A DNA stretch of 64,000 nt from Hyaloperonospora brassicae (Eukaryota; Oomycota; Peronosporomycetes; Peronosporales; Peronosporaceae), in contig CANTFL010000080.1 of NCBI GenBank assembly GCA_947650285.1, forward strand, positions 372,001 through 436,000, read 5' to 3'. Below the pieces are notes generated by a model. That model was not told where the DNA came from and did no database searches. It saw only the letters and a list, made by a program, of their open reading frames with translations. Shown here in pieces: positions 1 to 12,633 of the stretch. Made by a program: the position numbers and the translations under genes. The stretch's first letter is position 1, and every line of letters starts with the position of its first letter.

Positions 1-1221
1 GGTCGCTCGTCTTTGCGGTGCGTTGTGATGATGAGTGGTAGTGATTCGTTGCAAAGCGATGCGAGGCACTGACGTGTGTGTGCTCTTGGCTGCACTTGTG
101 TGCGTGTGGCTGTGATGGTCGTGTGGCAGTATATCGTTGTGATCGTCCTATTCGGAGCATTGTACATGACGCCCCCGGACCATTGCAAGCTCGCTATCAG
201 CTCGTTCTTTGGTGGTTTCTCCTTCTCCGTGTCAGTGCTGTTCACCATTGGTTTCGGCACGAACGGCGGAGACGTGTTTTTTGGCGAGTGTATCTGGGTG
301 CAGACGATCATCACGCTCGAGTCCTTCTGCGGCATCTTGCTCGATGCACTGGCCATTGGCATCATCTTCCAGCGGTTTTCACGCGCTCAGGCACGGGCCA
401 ACACCATTGTCATGAGCACGCACGCTTGTGCTCGTCGCATTCGCGGCAACTTGTACTTCATGTTCCAGGTGTGTGAGATGCGCAAGCATCAGCTTGTGGA
501 GGCTCATGTGCGCATGTACGCCATCCGCCACGACGTGGAGTTCGGCGAGCACTACTATTTCCAGTCGTATCCGATGCGTATCCAGCACCCAGATGACGAC
601 CTCGGTGGCATGATGTTGCTGGCGCTACCTTCCGTCGTGGTGCATCGCATGGACGCCTGGAGCCCACTGCTCCGGCCGAAGAGCGCGGATACGTGTGGTG
701 TGCACCACAATCCCGCCAGAAGCTACTTGTTTCCGGAACCGCTGTGCCGTGCGGCTGACGCACAGACTGGAGACCGCGATGGGTCCGTGCAAGTTGTCAC
801 AAAGTCAGAGCACAACACGTGCCGTTGCGCGGGTAACAATGCCGCTGCGAGCGACGTGCACGTTGAAGCGCAGCTGCCGTCTGTTGAAGAGATCAAGCAG
901 TACTGGGCCGAGTCTCAGGTACGACCAACTGCGTTGACCACGAGCTTGTTTTGTTGCATGAAGCCTAACGATGCGTATACGTTTGTTGCCTGGTCGTAGA
1001 TGGAGGTGGTGGTGCTTGTCGAAGGTATTGACGCCGTCACGTCGACAACGATCCAAGTGCGGCATTCGTACAAGGCCGAAGACATTATGTTTGACCACCG
1101 CCACGTGAACTGCGTCGATGTGGATCCAGCGACGGGCGGCGCTGTGATTGACTTCAACCGCTTTCATAAGACAGCGCCTGTGGATCCCGAGTGCAACAAG
1201 GTGGCCGGCAGCTTTTACTGA
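1..1221 (+). CDS. Inward-rectifier K+ channel (Kir family), 5' end outside window
   Basis: Pore-forming subunit of a Kir-type potassium channel in a cell membrane. Seen: a pore helix followed by the selectivity filter TIGFG, a second transmembrane helix, and a cytoplasmic domain with the Kir-typical stretches ending in VVVLVEGIDAVTS and QVRHSY. I read three exons: the tail of an exon at 1-17, exon 130-918 and exon 1000-1221. Intron 18-129 starts GTGCGT and ends GGCAG. Its removal gives an uninterrupted first transmembrane helix (SLVFA joined to YIVVIVLFGALYM), so the ATG at 76 lies in intron and is not the start. Intron 919-999 (GTACGA...CGTAG, 81 nt, phase 0) carries an in-frame stop, which explains why the reading frame appears broken at 997. 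The true start lies left of the window. The family call is firm; the first intron is inference from signals and hydrophobicity. Confidence 0.82.
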
Positions 1222-3677
<2,456 letters not shown>

Positions 3678-3736
3678 GCGTAGACGTGTTGCTACTGGAA
3701 CGTAGAGTGACTGACCATCCATGTTCGTACGAAACA

Positions 3737-3895
3737 AATAAAATACCTCAGCGTGCTTACAACGCGTGATTGCTTGCAGCGTATCTTTTTGCAATTGTAT
3801 GTAAACTACTACAACAACGACAATAAATTACATGCGTTGCAGAGGTGTGTAAACTACTGTAGCAAGGCCAATAAATATTTGCAGGCTACAATAAA
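3737..3895 (+). terminator. Clustered polyadenylation signals in a 48-bp duplication
   Basis: The gap between TPI-GAPDH and the next gene (3678-4004) contains AATAAA at 3737-3742, 3822-3827, 3870-3875 and 3890-3895. The second and third lie in an imperfect tandem duplication of 48 bp: TGTAAACTACT recurs at 3800 and 3848. Probably the 3' end region of TPI-GAPDH. Signal use is inferred, not shown. Confidence 0.5.
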
Positions 3896-4004
3896 CCGTT
3901 TCGTCAGTAAAATGAATTGCCATCATCAGTGCTTGCAGAACGTCGACAATTATGCCGCATCAGCCATTATATTGCAATAGTAATTTCTCAAAGCATTATC
4001 GACA

Positions 4005-5072
4005 ATGTCGCTCCTCGTTCCCGACTACGCGAGCTCCTCGGAGGACGAAGACGCCTGTCGCTCGTCCGCTGCAGCTCCTCCTTCGGTCTCTCCTCCTGCA
4101 TCTGCACCACATCCTCATGCAGCAGCAGTAGCCTGTGAGACGCCCGTCGGCGGTCCCCGTGACGTCGCAGCGGTCGCGCCGTCCAAGCAGCAGCGCAAGG
4201 GACATACAAAGAAAAAGACAAAGAAGACAAAGGGACGGATCAAGACGACGCTGTACCTTCCACCAGAGATCCAGCGGCTGCTAGAGACAGGTGCTGGTGG
4301 TGGATCGCTCTCTGAGGACAGTGAGGGCGGCAACGAGCTGTTGGCCAAGCACCGACGGGCCAAGAAGGCCGTCGCTAAACGGCCACGACCGGTGACAGAT
4401 GATCAAGAGTCGGTTTTGTCGTTCCTCCCACCTCCAAAGCATGAGCTTCCAGCTACCGAACCTCATGTCGATACTGCTGCTGTGGATGTGGGGAACAGAG
4501 TGGAGGAGAAGCAGACGTGGGTGCCAGCTACAGAAGCGTCCACAGGTCAGCAGCCAGTGGACGAAGCGACAGCTGCGGCCAATGCTGCTGCCTGGCAGCA
4601 GTACTACCAGCAGCAACAGTATCAGGCCAGTGATGCTGCAGCAGCAGCAGCATCAGCTCCACACGAATATTACGTAGCACAAGGAGAAGATGACGTTGTG
4701 GGGGGCAGCTCCAAGCGGAAACGGACGCGGGAACGAGACATTGAGCGTGCACTTCAAGCAGGCCACTTTGAGACAGTGGCGGAGCAGCTTGCAGAGGTGC
4801 AAGGCCCGTTGCCGAATGCCTGGCAGCCACCAGTCAACCCGCTAGCAGGCTCGAACGGATCCAGTGAGACGGACGTGAAGGTGAAGGCCAGCTTCTGGAA
4901 CGCGCAAGCTGGCACGACAGTGTCGTCGGTGAAGCCCAGTCGGCTGCAACGGCAGAAACACCAGTTGAACCAGCTAGCGTTCGATGCTAAAGCGCGTGAC
5001 TTCGACCTGCTGGACAGACGTAGCGCGTCAATGAAGACGAAGAGGGAGACGCACGCCAAGTACGGCTGGTAG
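4005..5072 (+). CDS. PRCC-like nuclear protein
   Basis: A 355-residue, mostly disordered protein matching the PRCC family (human PRCC is nuclear, linked to splicing factors and to MAD2B). Seen: an N-terminal LVPDYASSSEDED stretch like the family's opening motif, a basic lysine block near residues 65-80 that can act as a nuclear signal, a short FLPPPK motif, Gln/Ala-rich low-complexity sequence around residues 195-220, and a conserved C-terminus with a KHQLNQLAFDAKARDFDLL helix followed by KRETHAKYGW, equivalent to the family ending QTQAKYGF. Single exon, ATG at 4005. It converges on NMD3 with only 94 bp between the stop codons, so the 3' UTRs probably overlap. The family rests on the two ends of the protein; the middle is not alignable. 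Confidence 0.8.
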   Translation: MSLLVPDYASSSEDEDACRSSAAAPPSVSPPASAPHPHAAAVACETPVGGPRDVAAVAPSKQQRKGHTKKKTKKTKGRIKTTLYLPPEIQRLLETGAGGGSLSEDSEGGNELLAKHRRAKKAVAKRPRPVTDDQESVLSFLPPPKHELPATEPHVDTAAVDVGNRVEEKQTWVPATEASTGQQPVDEATAAANAAAWQQYYQQQQYQASDAAAAAASAPHEYYVAQGEDDVVGGSSKRKRTRERDIERALQAGHFETVAEQLAEVQGPLPNAWQPPVNPLAGSNGSSETDVKVKASFWNAQAGTTVSSVKPSRLQRQKHQLNQLAFDAKARDFDLLDRRSASMKTKRETHAKYGW

Positions 5073-5166
5073 TAGGACATGCGTATGCGCCGAAAGGAGT
5101 GTCTTGTTACAGCACAGCTCTTGCTAGTACAATTGCACACAATCAATCCTACGCATCTTCTGCTTC

Positions 5167-6840
5167 TCACGGCATACTTCGATCCGCCATCGCCGCTGTT
5201 CGCTCCTCTACTGCTTCAGCGGAGACACCTTCGGGGCCTTCTGCGGCCAGCTTTTTCGCATCCTCGTGCTCTTCGCTACCGTCACGCTCGTGCTCGTCCT
5301 GATCCGCCTCGTTCAAGTACTCTTCCGTGAACACCTCCATGTCATGCTGCATTCGAGCCGTCTCCGCCTTGCTGACATTGCCGCGGCGGTCGGCACCCAA
5401 CGTCTTGAGTTTGCGGCTGCCCTTGCGGTGCTTGCTGCTCTCGCGTGGGTACACCTTCCGCACCAGCACGAGATCAGGAAGCTCCCCCTTCAACGACAGC
5501 GTTTGGCACGTGCCAAAGATAGCTGAAGAGAGATCGTAGCCCTTGACCGTGTCTCCTGCAGTCAAAACATTGCCGAGGTGCGTGCGCACCTGGAACGTCG
5601 TATCGTTCACGCCAAAGTCGCTTGTGCGAGCTACTTCCACGTCAGCAACGACAAACCTCGACGCGTGCCCTTTGCTCGAATTGGATGCAACACCGACGTG
5701 GCGCAAGTCACGCGGATCCACAGGGTCCACGTCCAGCACGATAAACTCGACCATGTCCGAGCTCGACGCTAGTGGCAAGAACGGCAGCTTCCAGTACTTG
5801 TCCGTCGACAACTCTGCCTTCTGTCCTGACACGGGATCCACCAGATGCACCATCGACGTCGCACGCGCACACAGCGTCAAGTCGGCAATGTTGCCACACG
5901 CCTGTGCGACTTTTCGCGGCAACACGAGCAAGTCATCTTTGCAGATCGGACTCAGTTCGACGCTGTACGTGAGCTGCAAGTTGGCGGTCGAGTTGTGCAC
6001 GTTCTCCGAGATGAGTTTGCTCGACGTCTTGGACCGCATCGGGACGTGCGCCGACAGGAAGTGAAGAAACCGCTCGGCCGTTGACTTGGAGCCAAAGTAA
6101 AAGTCCATCCCTTCCTTCACTGTAACAATGCCAATCGCGTCCTGGTGGGCGTTGTGCTTGAGGATATCCTGCTCCAGTCGCAGGAACGTCCGCTTGTGGT
6201 CGGCTTTCTGCCGGATCTGCACGAGCGCCCGCCACGTATTGTTGTGGTAGTGCTTCGTACAGTCGGGACACTTGGTCGAGTGAATGACAAACGCCACGAT
6301 GCACGTGTTTTGAACCACTGCGTGGTTCGCCACCTCTCGCTGCAGCGTCAGCCGCAGCTTGACCCGCTTCGAGTGGGGCTCGGTCCAGATAAACCCAGCG
6401 TCCAACAGCTTGGCCTTGTGGAGTCCAGCAATGCTCTTGAGACAGAGCGCCATGAGCTCCTTCGACTCCCAGTCGCAGTCGAGCCACGCGCCCGAGCTGC
6501 TGCTGTACTGCTGTGTCTTGCCCCGCGACTGGAAGCGCAGGCAGCCGCGACACTGCACGAGCTCACCCGTTGTGTCGATCCCTTCAGCCACGTCGACCTC
6601 CGAGGCGATGCAGGACGGGCACATGTTCAGAGCGTTGGCGTCGATCTGAGCGCCGCACATGCAGCACGCGCTATACAGAAGACAAAGACACACACACACA
6701 CAACACACAACACACAGCACACAACGAGAGGCAAAAGAGCAGAGAAACGAGAGAACGAGTGGGTGAGACTACGGAGGGCGCATGCAACAGAGACAGCGGG
6801 AGAGAGAAAGACAGACAGACAGACAGACGTACATGGTCAT
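5167..6840 (-). CDS. NMD3: 60S ribosomal subunit export protein NMD3
   Basis: Adaptor that binds pre-60S subunits and links them to CRM1 for nuclear export. Exons 6833-6840 and 5167-6670 give 503 residues, the usual length. Seen: N-terminal zinc-binding cysteines CCMC ... CPSC and CRGC, a later CPDC, and the conserved WLDCDWESKELMALCLK and FIWTEPHSKR blocks. The acidic, lysine-rich C-terminus is where the export signals of the family lie. The first coding exon is only 8 nt: ATGACCAT, donor GTACGT, a 162-nt intron (6671-6832) ending TATAG, then CGCGTGC, giving MTIACCMCGAQ. Without splicing the frame would open with an unrelated Cys/Val/Leu-rich run encoded by a dinucleotide repeat. Family certain; first exon inferred from signals and fit. 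Confidence 0.92.
6686..6830. repeat. CA and GACA microsatellites inside NMD3 intron 1
   Basis: A (CA)n tract at about 6687-6725 lies next to the acceptor of the minus-strand intron, where it reads as a GT/CT-rich tract. A GACA tetranucleotide run at about 6810-6829 lies directly at the donor. Both ends of the first intron are therefore simple sequence. Confidence 0.8.
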
Positions 6841-7764
6841 GATGACGGACGAGTTGGGGGATTCGGTCGTTGTATTGTTTTATTCTTTGGGCGAAAAAAA
6901 ACGAATGAGATCTGCAGCGAGCGATGCACTGCGTGGGACTGTGGATCGATATTTTTGGTTTCTTGCGTCGTCTCAGATCTGATGGGGCGGCGGGGAGAAA
7001 ACACACACGGGCGTTGGCTTTGTGTGTCGTGCGCTGACAGCGTTCTGTGTGGTTACCCTTCAACAACGAGTGCGTGTGTCGCACGAGTTGGAGTGGACCA
7101 TGAACTTAGTGGCGTAACGTGGTCGTACAGACAAGGTTGCGTACGATTTGTACGATGAGAAAGGAGAGTGCTGAACATTGTACGTCTGTGATGGCACATT
7201 GTACGGACAAAGGCAGCACTAGGCAGGCGTCGGAACGGCTGACTCGCAGGATCGCATAGTAAGGCCGAGAAACAAAGAACGCATCCTTGTGGTCCAGAGA
7301 TCGATATGATCGTTCATGCAAATCCATTAATGTCGTCACATCGATTATCAATTACGTAGTTCAACTGCTTACTTAAGGCTTTGCACGACCAATAGCCTTC
7401 CACTCCACCCGAGTCCTCTTCCTTGCGACACCACATCGCCACCCGACCAATTCCGAAATGACAACCACCTGGAGCGCAATGACACTCAACGGCGTTCCAG
7501 TAGCATGAACGCTCCAACACCACGTCAGCAACTGGCTCATCTTTCCGTCAAAATCAGGCACCGATACACAAGTCTCTCCTGCTCTCCACAGCACGTTCCT
7601 ACTCATTACCCACACAGCCAACGCATCACATCAGTCCGAGCTCCAAGTCATCGTGACTTGTTCAAGTTGATCATATCCCGTTCATTCTCACCTGTGTTTC
7701 GTGCCTTCTTCTCCGCTCAAGTCTATCGAGTTCTGCTGCCCCACATCTGTCGATCCCTTTCGTA
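6841..7764. other. Intergenic: NMD3 promoter and 3' flank of coiled-coil gene
   Basis: No gene recognised. The left part is the upstream region of NMD3 on the minus strand, and the right part follows the stop of the coiled-coil gene. Short frames on both strands have no family features. Confidence 0.5.
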
Positions 7765-10700
7765 CTAGTCGTCGTCATTGGCGACGTCTTCGTTGTCAAT
7801 TTCTACGTCTTCCACGTGACCTGCCTCGGACATCTCGTTGAAATAGTCCTGCTTGGCCTTCTCCAACGCGAGTGCAATTGCAGCACCGTCTACAGACGAA
7901 TTCTGCGAGCTAGGAGGACGTGCAGCAACTTCATCAGCTGCACCGTTGCCACCCGCGCGACTCGTCTTGGAAGATCCTGCGGAGGACAGTGAAGTCGAGC
8001 TACCATGCAGATCCGCCACTGCATCTCGTAAGCGCGACTCCACGTTACGGAGTTTCTCCACTATCTCGGGGGCGATCGAAGCGTACTTCTGCATCCAGCG
8101 AAAATCACTGAGCAGTTTGCCATCTCCTTCCGTCGAGCCGTGCGCTACCATCAGTGCATTTAGGAACTCAGCGTTCATCAAGATCTCCTGCTCCACCGAC
8201 TTGACCTTGGCCAATTCCTGCGCGTGCTCCGAACGGACTCTTGTCAGCTTCTCTTCCTCATCGAACAAACTCGCACGAAGCTCACTCCACTCCGTGATAC
8301 CACAGCATGCAGTCAGATTCTGGTATAGCGACTGCACTTCAGCAGCCAACGAAGCAATTTCTTGTCGAGTACTGCTAACGTTTTCAGCGTAGTTACAGTC
8401 GATCGGCCGAAGTGCATCCGCGCGCTCTTCAAGATCTTTCAGCTTGCTCTGCAGTTTGCCCAACTCGTTATACTTCGCGCTCTCCACCGCGCGAATCTTC
8501 TCGCGGACAGCAACGACAGCAGCAGTCAACGCCTTGTTTTCAGTGCGCAGTTCTTCGACTTCGCGCTCCTTCGTCTCTGTTCGTCGCTGGAACGACACCT
8601 CACGCTTTTCGCGATCTCTCTCCTCTTCTTGCAGCTGACACTCCAGCCGACGCTTCTCCTCTCGCAAGGAAGCCATCTCGTCAGCAAACTCGTCGGATCC
8701 GATGGCAACGACAGCAGACTTGTGGTACTGCTCTTTCAGGTCTCCACGAAGTTGCTGCACCATCGACTCAAGCTCACAGATTTGAGATTGATGCTCCTTC
8801 ACGTGATTGCCCAGCTCTTGGGCCGTGGCGCTATCCACAGCAGCCTGCTTCACGGTTAGCTCGTACTCACCCTGGAGCCTCTCCAACTCGTGCATCGTAC
8901 GGCGGTGTGTCGCGTACAGGCTGTCGAGGTGGTGCGTGATGGCGTCGTCATCACTCAATTCTGCGCCGTCAATCACCTCATTCTCGCCCAAGGCGCTCGC
9001 AGCATGCACCAACTCCTCCAAAATACGTTTGAGGCGCGACTGCAGCTGTCGCTCACGGTGCTGAGAGGCCTGTAGAGACGCTGTTAGCTCAGTCAATTGG
9101 CCCGTCAAGTCCGAGCGGACCACATCCGCTTCCTTGCTCGACTCAGCCTTCAGTGCCTTGATATTAGCAGAGAGCCTGGCAATCGTATCTTCCAGATCCT
9201 GCTCGCGAGCACGACTGCTATCACGCTCCTGGTTAAGCTTCAGAGTGAGTGAGTCGATCTGGGACGTGTAGCGGCTCTGCATCTCTTCCTGGGTCATCGC
9301 CATCTCTACGAGCCGCTGGCGATTGGATTCATCCAACTGCTTTGCCTCCTCAAGCATCGCCTGCTTCGCCTGCAATGTGCTTGACACTTCGGCAAGCTCA
9401 GCATAGAGCTTGTCGACTTCCGCTTGCATCTGACCCTTGGCAGCAGCGAGCTCCTCCTCCTTTTCAGCAGACACGCCACCAATGTTCGCCTCTATCTGAG
9501 ACGCATCTCCCTCGAGACGAGCCTTGATCGCTTCAAGCTCTAGAATTTGCGTAGTGCATGCATCAATCTTGCTTCGCGCCTCCTTGATCTCGTCTATGAG
9601 ACTAGACACCTCATGCTGCCGTATCGCTTCCTGACTCTCCAGTTCCTTCTCGAGCTCGGCGATCGTCACCTTGCTCGTTTCAAGCTCAGACTTGGCACCT
9701 TCCAGCTCCGATATGCGCTCTTCAAACTTTGACCTTATCGAAGCAAACTCGGTCGCGAGCGCTAGACGGAGATCCGTCTCCGTCTGTAGCGTGATACGCT
9801 CGTGCTCAATCTGCGTGCGCTGAAGTCGTTCCAATAGCTCGTTCTTCTCGTCTTTCAGCGCAGCCAGCTCGACCCCGACTGCGTCAATGTCGCCCTTTCC
9901 AGCGACCGTATTGCAAAACTGCCGCATCGCCTGCTCTTTGTCTGCAAGTAGCTGCTTCAGCTCACTAATCTTGCAATCATAATCGCTCGAAAGCCTGGTG
10001 ATGGTGTCTTCTACAATCACTTTCTGACTTGCCTTCGCCGCATTGAGCTCTTCCATCATCTCCTCGACCCTCTGCTTCAGCTCTTCCTTCTCTAACTGGC
10101 TCTCAAGAAGCGACTTCTCCAACCCCTTGCGCTCTTCACTGCTTGTAGCTGTCAAAGCAGCTTGCTCCTGAATAACATCGCCCGTTTGATGTGCTGCAGC
10201 CACGCGCTCCATTTCCTTCAGCTTCAATTGCGTAATGAATAGCTCGTGCTCCTTTGTAGCCTTTGCACGACGCATGGTCGTAGCTTCTTGCTTCGACAGG
10301 TCCAGCATCTTGGCAGAAGCCGTCTCGACACGCTCCAGCGTCTTATTCAGCAGTGCAATCTGGGTCTGCTTGGCCTGTAGCTCCGACACCAGCCGCCGGA
10401 CCTCCTTCTCCTTCTCACTTTCCAGTTTGCAAATCCGATCGCGAATTTCGGTCACCTCTTTCTTCGACTTGCGCATGAGCTCACTCTTCTTCTCGTTCTC
10501 AGCCTTTTCGCGAGCGAGCAGGTTCTCCAACAACATGTTCTTTCCCTGTGCAACACCCATCAACTTGCTCTCCTCCTGCAGCTTTCGCACAAGCTCCAAG
10601 CGCTGCGCTTCCTTCTGCTCCTCTATCGTAGTCAGCGTCATACGGAGCTCCTTCAACATCGCTTCGTGTTGCTTTTCCTCAGCAGCAAAACGGTGCTCGA

Positions 10701-12633
10701 CTTCTGCCTTTGTGGTAGCCAGGGCTTCCAGCTCCACTACAGCGCGAGCGAGACGCTGACGCAGCTTGTCAGTCTCCACATTTTTCTCCACAGAGCCATG
10801 GCTTGGTTGCTGACCAGACTGAGCTATGTTCGTTTGCAGCATCTTCGTGGCTTCCTCGAGCTTCAGTTGCTTCTCAGCAAGCTCGGCGAGCTGGTCATCG
10901 ACCACACTCGACTTTTCCTTGTTTCCACTTGCAATCTGCTGCAGCTTCTCTTCCATCATGGCTGCAGCACTATACTGTTGGCTCTGCAGCGCCTGGCTGA
11001 GCTCATGGCGCAGCGAGTCACTAGTCTCTTTGACCTCCTGCAGCTTCCTCTCGTGCAGACTCAAGACGCTCGAGAGCTGTGCCACCTCTTCCTTGTTCTG
11101 CAGCTGGGCATCTTGCAGCGGAAGTAGTTCACTTCTGCGCAGCACCGAGCTGTGCAGACTCTGAATGTCATCCGACAAATCACTCTTCAGTGCCGCTAGA
11201 CTTTCCTGACGCTGCAAGAACGACTGCTCTTCCAAGCTTTGCACCTTCTGCTCCATCTTCTCGGCCATGCGGATCACCCTTTGCGACAAGCGGTCCTCCA
11301 TTTCACGAAACTCGCGCGTGAGACGAATGCTCAGCAAGTTTTCCACGGCTTTCATGTCGACTAAGCTGCCCATTTGACGGTGCATCAAGTGCACTCGGTC
11401 TGCCAACTTGAACAGCCCTTGTTCCTGCTTCTGGCGGTTGGCAACAAGAGCCTCGACGTTGTCCTCCAGCGTCGAGATCTTCATTGTCGTGGACGACAGC
11501 GACTTGACGCGAGCGCTGAGCTCGGTCAACTCGCGGTCTGCTCTTGCTTGGCGGTCCAGAACCTCTGCGCTGTGCTTCTCAAGGCGCGCAATGGCAACAG
11601 CGCTAGACTGAGCCCCCATTGCGTCCGAGGCTGCGTATCCCGATAGACTGGTACTGCTAGACGCCTTGCGAAGCTCCGAGATCTGGGTGCTCAAGCTAGC
11701 AACGTCCGTGCGCAAGTCCGCCACCTTTTTGTCCACGGCACCACTACGCGATGCAAAGTGCATCTCGAGACCCTTCTTGAGCTCGTCCATGACGTGAGTC
11801 GGGATGTCACTGGGGATGTCCGCTTCCGGCACGCGGATCCGCGGGCCCATACTGGCGCTCAGCGGTTGCGCCAGCGGCGCGCGACTGTTTGCCTGCAGCG
11901 GCCGCCGAAGCCGAGCCGACATGCCCGTCATCGAGCGCGTCTCGTCCAGATCGTAGCGCGCACGGGCCGCACCGAGATCCAGGCCGCCGACACCGGCCGA
12001 CGCACGATGTTGCTGCAGGATCGCAGCCGTCAAGCCGCCGCCGCCCGCGATCCCCGTGTGGGGATGGCCAGAGCTGCTGCCGCGACTCGACTCGGCTTTG
12101 ACGCGGTTCAGACCTCTGTGGCTGCTGGACAAGGAGCTGCTGTCGTCGTCCGTGCGGATAAAAGCCTTCGGACGGGCAGACGCCCGCGAAGACGATGAGC
12201 AGACGTCGTCGTCCCCGCGGACGAAAGCTTTGGGACGCGACACCGACAGGTGAGAGCCCGAAGACCCCACGTCGTCGTCTCCACGGACAAAAGCCTTCGG
12301 CCGCGCGGACCTGCGCGAGTCCGTAGATCCCACGTCGTCATCTGCACGAACAAAAGCCTTCAGACGCGTCACCGATAGATGAGAGCCCGAGGACCCCACG
12401 TCGTCATCTGCACGGACAAAAGCCTTGAGACGCGCTGAACTGCGCGAGTCCGTAGACCGCACGTCGTCGTCTCCACGGACAAAAGCCTTCGGACGCGTCA
12501 CCGACAGATGAGAGCCCGAGGACCCCACGTCGTCGTCTCCACGGACAAAAGCTTTCGGACGTGCCGAGCTGCGCGAGTCTGTGGACCGCACGTCGTCGTG
12601 GGCGCCCACGTAGGCGCGTGGCCGGGCCGACAT
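7765..12633 (-). CDS. Large coiled-coil protein with N-terminal repeat array
   Basis: An uninterrupted 1622-residue frame with ATG at 12633; a TGA lies five codons upstream in frame. Three parts are visible. Residues 4-175 are eight tandem repeats around R-P/L-K-A-F-V-R-x-D-D-D. Residues about 176-290 are basic and Ser/Arg-rich with likely disorder. Residues about 290-1540 are almost continuous heptad-type coiled coil rich in Glu, Lys, Gln and Leu. The tail is Ser-rich and ends acidic (EIDNEDVANDDD). No motor head, kinase or other catalytic domain is visible, so 'myosin-like' or 'kinesin-like' labels would reflect only the coiled coil. A structural role (cytoskeleton, basal body, Golgi tether) is plausible but unproven. 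I do not recognise a named family. The gene may have an additional upstream exon (see 13076-13285). Confidence 0.85.
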   Translation of the reverse strand: MSARPRAYVGAHDDVRSTDSRSSARPKAFVRGDDDVGSSGSHLSVTRPKAFVRGDDDVRSTDSRSSARLKAFVRADDDVGSSGSHLSVTRLKAFVRADDDVGSTDSRRSARPKAFVRGDDDVGSSGSHLSVSRPKAFVRGDDDVCSSSSRASARPKAFIRTDDDSSSLSSSHRGLNRVKAESSRGSSSGHPHTGIAGGGGLTAAILQQHRASAGVGGLDLGAARARYDLDETRSMTGMSARLRRPLQANSRAPLAQPLSASMGPRIRVPEADIPSDIPTHVMDELKKGLEMHFASRSGAVDKKVADLRTDVASLSTQISELRKASSSTSLSGYAASDAMGAQSSAVAIARLEKHSAEVLDRQARADRELTELSARVKSLSSTTMKISTLEDNVEALVANRQKQEQGLFKLADRVHLMHRQMGSLVDMKAVENLLSIRLTREFREMEDRLSQRVIRMAEKMEQKVQSLEEQSFLQRQESLAALKSDLSDDIQSLHSSVLRRSELLPLQDAQLQNKEEVAQLSSVLSLHERKLQEVKETSDSLRHELSQALQSQQYSAAAMMEEKLQQIASGNKEKSSVVDDQLAELAEKQLKLEEATKMLQTNIAQSGQQPSHGSVEKNVETDKLRQRLARAVVELEALATTKAEVEHRFAAEEKQHEAMLKELRMTLTTIEEQKEAQRLELVRKLQEESKLMGVAQGKNMLLENLLAREKAENEKKSELMRKSKKEVTEIRDRICKLESEKEKEVRRLVSELQAKQTQIALLNKTLERVETASAKMLDLSKQEATTMRRAKATKEHELFITQLKLKEMERVAAAHQTGDVIQEQAALTATSSEERKGLEKSLLESQLEKEELKQRVEEMMEELNAAKASQKVIVEDTITRLSSDYDCKISELKQLLADKEQAMRQFCNTVAGKGDIDAVGVELAALKDEKNELLERLQRTQIEHERITLQTETDLRLALATEFASIRSKFEERISELEGAKSELETSKVTIAELEKELESQEAIRQHEVSSLIDEIKEARSKIDACTTQILELEAIKARLEGDASQIEANIGGVSAEKEEELAAAKGQMQAEVDKLYAELAEVSSTLQAKQAMLEEAKQLDESNRQRLVEMAMTQEEMQSRYTSQIDSLTLKLNQERDSSRAREQDLEDTIARLSANIKALKAESSKEADVVRSDLTGQLTELTASLQASQHRERQLQSRLKRILEELVHAASALGENEVIDGAELSDDDAITHHLDSLYATHRRTMHELERLQGEYELTVKQAAVDSATAQELGNHVKEHQSQICELESMVQQLRGDLKEQYHKSAVVAIGSDEFADEMASLREEKRRLECQLQEEERDREKREVSFQRRTETKEREVEELRTENKALTAAVVAVREKIRAVESAKYNELGKLQSKLKDLEERADALRPIDCNYAENVSSTRQEIASLAAEVQSLYQNLTACCGITEWSELRASLFDEEEKLTRVRSEHAQELAKVKSVEQEILMNAEFLNALMVAHGSTEGDGKLLSDFRWMQKYASIAPEIVEKLRNVESRLRDAVADLHGSSTSLSSAGSSKTSRAGGNGAADEVAARPPSSQNSSVDGAAIALALEKAKQDYFNEMSEAGHVEDVEIDNEDVANDDD
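12109..12624 (-). repeat. Coding tandem repeat, alternating 21- and 22-residue units
   Basis: Units start at residues 4, 25, 47, 68, 90, 111, 133 and 154 of the coiled-coil protein, giving lengths 21, 22, 21, 22, 21, 22, 21 and a diverged last unit. Two unit types alternate: one ends like RSTDSRSSA, the other like GSSGSHLSVT. The array is thus a 43-residue (129-bp) higher-order repeat. Each unit carries RPKAFVR followed by three acidic residues. Confidence 0.9.

Noticed and set aside
69..72. RLLH in the secreted candidate (protein residues 69-72; gene at 22676-23122) as a true RxLR motif
   Set aside because: It lacks the final Arg, lies later than usual after the signal peptide and has no clear dEER run, so the protein is not called an RxLR effector.
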